A stretch of 21,029 nucleotides of DNA, from assembly GCA_002338655.1 (NCBI GenBank), contig DDIU01000025.1, positions 1 through 21,029 of the forward strand, written 5' to 3'. How positions within the stretch are numbered: position 1 is the first letter of the stretch; every line of letters begins with the position of its first letter. Both the position numbers and the translations under genes were made by a program. Shown here one piece after another: positions 15,323 through 21,029 of the stretch. The notes beneath the pieces were generated by a model. The model was not told the DNA's origin. It worked only from the letters and a program-made list of their open reading frames with translations, and did no database searches. This DNA comes from Flammeovirgaceae bacterium UBA1842. GTDB lineage: Bacteria; Bacteroidota; Bacteroidia; Cytophagales; Cyclobacteriaceae.

Positions 15323-15904
15323 TTGATTAAAAAATTTAAATATATTCTCATTTCAATTGGAGTTATGATATTTATATACGCTGTCTATATGTCTGAAAAG
15401 AATAGAATGAAAGAGGTTTATAACCTAAGAGAGTTGGATGCAATCCAAGAACAAAATAAAAAATTCTCTAAGGGTGAGAATAATGTAATGGAAGATATAA
15501 ATCAAGAAAAAGTTATTAAACCGTCATATACATCAGAGAATAAAAAGAATGTTAATGATGCTAAGAGTCAAGCTAAAACTGGTTCCAAAAATGGCTTAAA
15601 TGATGACTTATTGGATTTTAAAATTATAGGAACTTGGAATATGAAACTAGTTTACGCAGAAGAATACGTTACATTATATAAAGTCGGCAGTGATTACTTT
15701 TTAAGGTACCCAGAGTTAGAATTAAATAATAGATGGAGAGATCAAAAAGTTTCTAAAGTGACCAATAATAAATACAAATTAATAAATTCTAGTTTAAATG
15801 AGTATTATGTAATTACAGGGAAAAACGAATTACAATATTATTATCAAAACGAATTACAATCTGGCATAGGTACGAAAATAGAAGATAATCCTGTAATCGA
15901 ATAA
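15323..15904 (+). CDS. AT-rich membrane-anchored protein of unknown function inside the mnmE footprint
   Basis: This 193-residue frame begins with TTG. The in-frame stop at 15308-15310 leaves no upstream ATG, and the TTG start gives a good membrane anchor, IKKFKYILISIGVMIFIYAVY. A charged, low-complexity linker (about 25-105, rich in Lys, Asn, Glu and Ser) leads to a small beta-type domain of about 85 residues. That domain has strands such as IIGTWNMKLVYAEEYVTLYKV, YFLRYPELEL and NEYYVITGKNELQYYYQNEL. The opening IGTWNMK is reminiscent of lipocalin-like or other small barrel lipoproteins, but this is not assignable. Composition is strikingly AT-rich compared with mnmE next door. It is the only intact gene between the two mnmE-end copies, so it would be the element's cargo. 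A 15-base palindrome (TTAAACATGGTTTAA, 15263-15277) lies 45 bases upstream. Confidence 0.65.
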   Translation: MIKKFKYILISIGVMIFIYAVYMSEKNRMKEVYNLRELDAIQEQNKKFSKGENNVMEDINQEKVIKPSYTSENKKNVNDAKSQAKTGSKNGLNDDLLDFKIIGTWNMKLVYAEEYVTLYKVGSDYFLRYPELELNNRWRDQKVSKVTNNKYKLINSSLNEYYVITGKNELQYYYQNELQSGIGTKIEDNPVIE

Positions 15905-15949
15905 TAGCTTGTTTCGAATTTTTTGTTCCCCCAACTCTAAATTTACATT

Positions 15950-15966
15950 AAAAGGAGGCCTTTTTT
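15950..15966. terminator. possible short terminator after the cargo gene
   Basis: AAAAGG and CCTTTT form a 6-bp stem with a 3-base loop followed by TT. The sequence is nearly symmetric, so it could serve both this gene and mnmE on the other strand. The stem is short, hence low confidence. Confidence 0.35.
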
Positions 15967-16095
15967 GTACTCTAAACTGGGTAAAACATCATTTAAGATC
16001 GATCAGGGCATATACGATCGGATACTTCATCAAAAACCATGAAAATGATCAAATACTCAATACTAACTACTAATTACTAACCACTCTGTACTCTT

Positions 16096-16125
16096 CTACT
16101 TCCCAATACAAAACTTGCTAAATAT
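16096..16125 (-). mobile_element. mnmE-proximal attachment-site-like end
   Basis: These are the last nine codons and stop of mnmE, matched by the copy at 15035-15064 in the same orientation. The TTTTGTATTGG core corresponds in position and meaning (FCIGK-stop) to the attachment site used by SGI1-type islands at trmE/mnmE. If the element model holds, this segment of mnmE was supplied either by the element or by the original host. Confidence 0.65.
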
Positions 16126-17487
16126 ATTCGCCAGCAAATCATCCGTAGTAATCTCGCCTGTAATCTCACCCAAATAATGCAGCGACTGCCTAATGTCCAT
16201 GGCTAAGAAATCGCCAGTGACGTTTCTGCCCAGTCCGGTAAGTACATCGTTAAGCGCGTCTCTGGTTTTGATAAGGTTATCATAATGCCTGATGTTGGTC
16301 ACTATCGTGTCACCTGTTTTGAAGTTGTCAAGGTTAACTACTTCTAGTATGCGGTCTTTTAAGGCATCTAGATTATCTTTAGTATAGGCCGAGATCAATA
16401 CAGAGCCTTTGATTTTTTCTATCGCTTCTTTGAGATCGGCTTTTGCTTTGTCGAGCTTGTTGCCCACTATTATAAAAGGAATGCCTAGGTTTTCCAGTTT
16501 GTTAATCTCTTTGTGCATGTCCACCAATTCATCATTGGCCATGTCCACCATATACATAATTAAAGAAGCCTTTTTCATTTGCTCCTGGGTACGTTTCACG
16601 CCCATCGCTTCAATGATATCTGTAGTTTCACGGAGTCCTGCTGTATCGATAAATCGAAAATTAATGCCACCAAGATTGATCTCATCTTCGATAAAGTCAC
16701 GAGTAGTGCCAGCGATTTCAGAAACAATGGCCTTTTCTTCATTGAGTAAGGCATTGAGCAGGGTAGACTTACCGGCATTGGGTTTACCTGCAATTACGGT
16801 AGGCACCCCGTTTTTAATCACATTGCCCAAATCAAAGCTGGAGATCAGCTTTACAATCACAGACAAAAGGTTGTTGATCAGACTCTTTAAGTCATCACGG
16901 TCAGCAAACTCTACATCCTCTTCGCCAAAATCCAATTCCAATTCTATCATCGAGGCAAAGTGGATCAGCTCTTCCCTTAGCTGACGAATCTGATCAGAAA
17001 AGCCACCCCGCATTTGTTTCAAAGCGGCTTCGTGCGAAGCTTCAGAGTCTGCATTGATCAAGTCGGCTACGGCCTCGGCTTGCGCCAAATCAAATTGGCC
17101 ATTGATAAAAGCCCTTTGGGTAAACTCTCCGGCTTTCGCCAATCTCGCTCCTTGATTAAGCAGCGTTTTTAGTATTTGTTTTACAATAAATGGCGAACCA
17201 TGGCAGGAGATTTCTACCACGTTTTCTTTTGTGAATGACTTTGGGGCTATGAATATAGTCACCAATACCTCATCAATGATTTTGTCTGCATTGCCATCAG
17301 ATAAGTCAACTTCACGGATGGTTCCAAAGTGAGCAGTATGGCTATCCTGCTTTTCGAGATTTTTACCTTTAAATACCTTATTTGTAATGCTTATCGCATC
17401 ATCTCCCGATAATCGGATAACAGCAATAGCCCCCACACCCGGTGCGGTAGATAATGCTACAATGGTATCCTGAATATTGTTTGTCAA
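16096..17487 (-). CDS. mnmE: tRNA modification GTPase MnmE
   Basis: This 463-residue protein is full-length MnmE, which works with MnmG to install the cmnm5 group on wobble uridines of certain tRNAs. The N-terminal tetrahydrofolate-binding domain starts with DTIVALSTAPGVGAIAVIRLSG. The helical domain is split around a G domain with GKPNAGKS (G1, 234-241), GTTRD (260-264), DTAG (281-284) and NKLD (343-346). The C terminus FCIGK contains the conserved Cys460. The gene starts 13 bases after the stop of the GAF/DHp signalling gene, so the two form an operon. Its last 30 bases are repeated at 15035-15064, marking it as an integration target. The reading frame is restored perfectly up to its TAG stop. 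Confidence 0.98.
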   Translation of the reverse strand: MTNNIQDTIVALSTAPGVGAIAVIRLSGDDAISITNKVFKGKNLEKQDSHTAHFGTIREVDLSDGNADKIIDEVLVTIFIAPKSFTKENVVEISCHGSPFIVKQILKTLLNQGARLAKAGEFTQRAFINGQFDLAQAEAVADLINADSEASHEAALKQMRGGFSDQIRQLREELIHFASMIELELDFGEEDVEFADRDDLKSLINNLLSVIVKLISSFDLGNVIKNGVPTVIAGKPNAGKSTLLNALLNEEKAIVSEIAGTTRDFIEDEINLGGINFRFIDTAGLRETTDIIEAMGVKRTQEQMKKASLIMYMVDMANDELVDMHKEINKLENLGIPFIIVGNKLDKAKADLKEAIEKIKGSVLISAYTKDNLDALKDRILEVVNLDNFKTGDTIVTNIRHYDNLIKTRDALNDVLTGLGRNVTGDFLAMDIRQSLHYLGEITGEITTDDLLANIFSKFCIGK

Positions 17488-17500
17488 TGGTTATTTTATT

Positions 17501-18991
17501 TTACTCAAAGGTAGGGCTATTTGGCCTAGGGGCAATGCTGATATGCGATCTGTTGAAGGTTACATTTTCTTCTATAGCACGGTTTATCTGCAAGGTGATA
17601 TTTTCCAACTCATTAATAGATTCATTTAAATGATTGAACAGTTCCCCCTCAAGGTCTATTTCTTTCTCAAACTGAAAAAGGTGATAAAGCCCACTTATAC
17701 GGGCGACTGGAGCCCTCAAGATATGAGAATTGATATAGGCATATTCAACAAGCTGCTCATTCTTTTCTTTTAGTTCCTTGGTTCTTTCTGCTACTGCAAC
17801 CTCCAAATTGTCGTTGATTTGTGAGATTTCGTTATTCCTGAGTTTTAACAATTGATTTTGCTTTATTCTTTCATCAACAATTATCGCATACGACAAAAAA
17901 TCTCCAAGGGCTTTGAGAAATAAGCTCTCGATAGCCTCCCAGTTTTTCACCTTATTTTGTTGTTCACAGCATATTATCCCACCTAATTTACCTCTCACTA
18001 AGAATGGGGCATCCATCAAGGAGCGAATTGAATTAGGCATTAGGTATTTATCAGCTAAATCAGCAGTAGCATGATGTACAATGGCATCAGAGGCAATCAC
18101 AAGTTTGTTTTCTTTAATAGCAGAGAAATAATCTGGATAATCTTTTAAATGTATTGTGGTTTGTGATTTTTCAATCTTATTGTTTTCGCTTAAAAACTCA
18201 CATGAAATACATTGTTTTTGCTCATCGTAGCGCCAAATGCTTATTCTAGAGATATTCAGACATTCTTTCACAGATCTGATAATTTCCATTTTGGCTTCAT
18301 CTACTTTGCCATTGTTTATGTTCTGCGAGTTGCTTAACCTGACCAGTTCCCTCAAGTATCTTTTTACTTTTCTGTTTTCATCGGACTGCCGCAAATCACT
18401 TTTCAGTACCTGATGTTTTAGGAATATCATTACAAATGTGAAAAAAGTTAAAGTGATAATGGTGTATAGGTTGGTGGAAAAATAATAGTCATCACCAAGC
18501 AAACCAGCCTGAAAGTAGCCTACACCAAAATAATTATGTATCGGATCAAAAAGTAATATTATTAGATAGGCAGGCAAAGCTGAAGGGATCAGCCATTTTT
18601 TTTCTTTTAATGAAAATAATACAATAGGTATTATGATTGCATTGAGTAGCACAATCCTTACATCAAAATAATTTACAGGGTTTAAAATGCCTAGTTCAAT
18701 AGCCCAACTCTTATTGTAGAGGGATATGAAAAGCACCAAAATAGGTAGCATTGTTGAGAGAAGAAGCCTACTAATATTATTATACCCACGCTTATTTAAG
18801 AAGTATGTAATTAGGGATAATCCTGAGATTACCCAAATTGAGTAATGTAGACTTGGTGAACTTGAAACAAATTGATAGGCGAATTCTACACAAAGTGATA
18901 ACAAAAAAAGCGATAGGGAAATCGAATTTGTTAGCTTTAGGATTCTATTTTTTTCTTCTTTTAAGTAAGAAATCGAATCGAGGTTTTGCAT
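17501..18991 (-). CDS. six-TM GAF-domain signalling protein ending in a DHp domain, no ATPase domain
   Basis: Starting at ATG 18991 (a longer frame to a TTG at 19012 adds seven residues), this 496-residue protein has about six membrane helices (about 18-210). A linker follows, then a GAF sensor domain (about 225-370, with KECLNISRISIWRYDEQ and SLMDAPFLVRGKLGGIICCEQQ). Next is a coiled coil (LEVAVAERTKELKEKNEQ) and a DHp helix pair with YAYINSHILRAPVARISGLY, where His423 is the candidate phospho-acceptor. It ends some 70 residues later with no HATPase boxes. Only 13 bases separate it from mnmE, so no missing domain is encoded downstream. The residue after the His is Ile, not the acidic residue that aids catalysis in most HisKA kinases. 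Confidence 0.85.
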   Translation of the reverse strand: MQNLDSISYLKEEKNRILKLTNSISLSLFLLSLCVEFAYQFVSSSPSLHYSIWVISGLSLITYFLNKRGYNNISRLLLSTMLPILVLFISLYNKSWAIELGILNPVNYFDVRIVLLNAIIIPIVLFSLKEKKWLIPSALPAYLIILLFDPIHNYFGVGYFQAGLLGDDYYFSTNLYTIITLTFFTFVMIFLKHQVLKSDLRQSDENRKVKRYLRELVRLSNSQNINNGKVDEAKMEIIRSVKECLNISRISIWRYDEQKQCISCEFLSENNKIEKSQTTIHLKDYPDYFSAIKENKLVIASDAIVHHATADLADKYLMPNSIRSLMDAPFLVRGKLGGIICCEQQNKVKNWEAIESLFLKALGDFLSYAIIVDERIKQNQLLKLRNNEISQINDNLEVAVAERTKELKEKNEQLVEYAYINSHILRAPVARISGLYHLFQFEKEIDLEGELFNHLNESINELENITLQINRAIEENVTFNRSHISIAPRPNSPTFE

Positions 18992-19009
18992 TGGCAGAAA
19001 TTGAATCAA

Positions 19010-19017
19010 CAAATTTA
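19010..19017 (-). promoter_or_regulatory. possible -7 element for the GAF/DHp-mnmE operon
   Basis: Read on the minus strand this is TAAATTTG, a full match to the Bacteroidota TAnnTTTG -7 box, 18 bases before the ATG at 18991. No TTG is at the expected -33 spacing, so support is partial. The 129-base gap here is shared with the divergent OmpA-family gene. Confidence 0.3.
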
Positions 19018-19120
19018 CACAATGTACCTAATGATTGCGCTTATTTGACTTACCAAAATATAGTAATTATATTCATGAATTATTTTTCAGGTACGTATTA
19101 ATACAATTTTTTAAACTCTA

Positions 19121-20914
19121 TTGAAAAAATCCGCATACTTATTTCTCTTTTTTGCATTCACTCCAGTGTTATTACAGGCACAGGAAGATTCTGTGACGTT
19201 GGCCAACATTTATCTGGAGCAAGCTGATCAAATCTATAAGTTACAAAAAGAGGCCATTGAAATAGCAAAAGAGCTTTATGTTCAGGCGGCCTCATTAGAT
19301 CCATCAAACCTGCGTGCCAACTGGATGGCCGGAAGTCTCTACCTTGAAACTATCAATAAAGATAAGGCATTATCTTATTTGTTAAAGATAATGGAGCTTA
19401 AACCCAAGTACCGCTTTGATTTGCTCTATCAGATCGGACGGGCATATCATTACGCGTTGGACTTTGACAATGCACTGGACTACTATGAGCGATACCAAAA
19501 GAAAGTACTTGGTGACAGAAGTTATCGCGGTAAAGACCGTGTAATGCCCCAAACCGTAGCGAGAAGGATATTGGAATGTAAAAATGCCAAGGATATTATC
19601 AACAAGCCATCACAATATTCCATTGTGCCCATTGGGGATGAAATCAACTCCCCATGGCCGGATTATGCGCCTGTACTCAATAAAAAAGGAGATGTGATGA
19701 TCTTCACCTCAAGGAGGCAGGATGGCAATACGAGCCCCGATGTGGACAAGGACAATTTTTACTTTGAAGATGTGTTTATTTCTAAAAAGGTGAACGGTAA
19801 ATGGTCGCAGGCTAAAAATATTGGGCCACCCATCAATACCCCTTACCATGATGCAAATATTGCCTTATCAGCTGATGGGAAAAGACTTTATCTGTATAAA
19901 GACACCGGATATGGGGATATTTATTATTCTGATTTCGATGGTCAACAGTGGTCAGAACCTGTCTTTTTAACAAATAAGATCAATTCAAGTGTGTATAGCG
20001 AAAATTCTGTATCCGAAACCTCTTCTAGCGATATGATATTTTATACAAGTAACCGACCGGGAGGCGAAGGGGGCATTGATATCTATTATTGCATCAAAGA
20101 TGATAAAGGGGAGTGGTACAAGTCGAAAAGCCTTGGGCCTGTGATAAACACCAAAGGGGATGAGGACGGTCCTTTTTTGGCCTATGATGGCAAAACCTTG
20201 TACTTCAGTAGCACTGGACATAAAGGGTATGGAGGCTATGATATTTTTAAATCGGTATATGATAGTTTGGCGGGAGAATGGGGAGAACCTGAAAACCTAG
20301 GCTATCCGGTAAACACGCCCGATGATGAATTCTCCTTTAATATTTCACAGGATCAGCGAACAGGTTATTATGCTTCTGTACGAGAAGGTGGGTTGGGTTT
20401 CACTGATATTTTTATGGTGCGATATCATGGTGATAACCTTGATCAGGCTGATTTATTAGCCGATAATAGAAATTCATTAAATGAAGCCAATCCAAAAAGT
20501 CCTTCCAGCACACCGGATGTAATAACAAAAAAGGAACCCGCACCGGTGAAATATGAACTACATGAGGAAAAATTGATGGCAGAAACACACCGGATATTTT
20601 TCAACAGTTCACAAAGTGAAATTGAGCCAATCCATCGTGCCGAACTTGATAGCATAGTCCAAATGGTTAAGAAATATGAGGATCTTACCATAAATATTGC
20701 GGGCTATGCCAGTGCGGATGGAAACCCACGATATAATCTAGAACTGTCCAATAAAAGAGCACTCATTGTTCTTGATTATCTCATTAGTCAAGGCGTTAAT
20801 GAAAATAAGATAGTCGCCCGAGGTTACGGTTCCATAACAGATGGTGGCCATGACCCTGAGCAAAACAGAAGGGCCGATGTTACGATTGTAGCCAGACGCA
20901 AGAAAGGAAATTAG
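19121..20914 (+). CDS. outer-membrane-associated TPR / PD40-propeller / OmpA-domain protein (PorE-like layout)
   Basis: This 597-residue protein starts at TTG; a stop codon three codons upstream excludes an earlier start, and the TTG gives a clean signal peptide (KKSAYLFLFFAFTPVLLQAQ). TPR-type helices fill about 25-140. A WD40-like PD40 beta-propeller spans about 175-440, with repeats such as YAPVLNKKGDVMIFTSRR, NIALSADGKRLYLY, SSDMIFYTSNRPGGEGGIDIYY, LAYDGKTLYFSSTGHKGYGG and EGGLGFTDIFMV. After a Pro/Ser-rich linker, an OmpA C-terminal domain (about 485-592, with NLELSNKRA and NRRADVTI) should bind peptidoglycan. PorE of the type IX secretion machinery has this plan plus a carboxypeptidase-regulatory-like domain, which I do not see here. 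PorE or a paralogue is therefore possible. No lipobox is visible. Confidence 0.87.
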   Translation: MKKSAYLFLFFAFTPVLLQAQEDSVTLANIYLEQADQIYKLQKEAIEIAKELYVQAASLDPSNLRANWMAGSLYLETINKDKALSYLLKIMELKPKYRFDLLYQIGRAYHYALDFDNALDYYERYQKKVLGDRSYRGKDRVMPQTVARRILECKNAKDIINKPSQYSIVPIGDEINSPWPDYAPVLNKKGDVMIFTSRRQDGNTSPDVDKDNFYFEDVFISKKVNGKWSQAKNIGPPINTPYHDANIALSADGKRLYLYKDTGYGDIYYSDFDGQQWSEPVFLTNKINSSVYSENSVSETSSSDMIFYTSNRPGGEGGIDIYYCIKDDKGEWYKSKSLGPVINTKGDEDGPFLAYDGKTLYFSSTGHKGYGGYDIFKSVYDSLAGEWGEPENLGYPVNTPDDEFSFNISQDQRTGYYASVREGGLGFTDIFMVRYHGDNLDQADLLADNRNSLNEANPKSPSSTPDVITKKEPAPVKYELHEEKLMAETHRIFFNSSQSEIEPIHRAELDSIVQMVKKYEDLTINIAGYASADGNPRYNLELSNKRALIVLDYLISQGVNENKIVARGYGSITDGGHDPEQNRRADVTIVARRKKGN

Positions 20915-20987
20915 ACTTAAGACACAAGACTTAAGATACAAGATTTAAGACACAAGATTTAAGATACAAGACTTAAGATACAAGATT
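20914..20987. repeat. 14-bp tandem repeat, five copies plus a fragment
   Basis: The unit GAYTTAAGAYACAA repeats at 20914, 20928, 20942, 20956 and 20970, and a sixth copy breaks off after GATT at 20984. Each unit is built around the TTAAG motif and differs only by C/T changes at two positions. The first base is the last base of the OmpA-family gene's TAG stop, so the array begins exactly at the end of the gene. Confidence 0.92.
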
Positions 20988-21029
20988 CTAACATCCATCT
21001 ATCTAACTGTACGTCCCTGATATAGGTTG

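Noticed and set aside
16409..16984. 191-codon plus-strand open frame antisense to mnmE
   Set aside because: It is the mirror of the mnmE G-domain coding frame. Its Ser/Ile-rich sequence has no family features, while mnmE itself is certain.

Overview
The window looks like chromosome of a Bacteroidota bacterium, most likely a marine or soil Cytophagales-type gliding bacterium. The signs are a secreted protease with a type IX secretion (T9SS) C-terminal sorting domain and a GEVED domain, a TPR/PD40/OmpA outer-membrane protein, LxxC lipoproteins starting with CQK, few Shine-Dalgarno sequences, TTG starts, and AT-rich intergenic DNA rich in small repeats. No rRNA, tRNA, CRISPR array or insertion sequence was seen.

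Layout. 1-146 is the 5' end of a secreted protein on the minus strand. A 690-base AT-rich gap follows, then a large T9SS-exported M43 metalloprotease (838-3375, +) with its terminator. Next is a long minus-strand block: two small membrane-anchored hypotheticals separated by twin hairpins, a tandem array of about 146-bp palindromic units (4539-4993), and an S4 RNA-binding protein downstream of a NhaP2-type cation/proton antiporter. A lone SAM methyltransferase (6884-7528, +) faces an NdpA-family nucleoid protein. Further along the minus strand come a lipoprotein, a Cys-rich mini-lipoprotein coupled to an AT-rich PD-(D/E)XK nuclease-like protein, and a Shewanella-like PPP phosphatase. A second palindromic array (91-93-bp units, 13042-13395) separates the phosphatase from a TPR signalling protein. 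The right end holds mnmE, preceded in its operon by a membrane GAF signalling protein, and then the divergent TPR/PD40/OmpA protein (19121-20914, +), whose stop codon runs into a 14-bp tandem repeat.

The most notable structure is between mnmE and the TPR gene. The last nine codons plus stop of mnmE recur about 1.06 kb downstream as a synonymous but diverged copy (15035-15064). This copy abuts a decayed N-terminal fragment of a Bacteroidota tyrosine recombinase (15057-15215). The interval between the two copies holds one AT-rich, TTG-initiated hypothetical gene (15323-15904). This looks like the remnant or minimal footprint of an integrative element that used the 3' end of mnmE as its attachment site, the site type known for SGI1-family islands in Enterobacteria.

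The second notable theme is a pair of signalling proteins flanking that footprint, 13428-15020 and 17501-18991. Both end right after a histidine-kinase dimerisation/phosphoacceptor (DHp) helix pair with an H-x-x-R-A-P box, and neither has an ATPase domain. They look like phosphotransfer or dimerisation partners rather than complete kinases.
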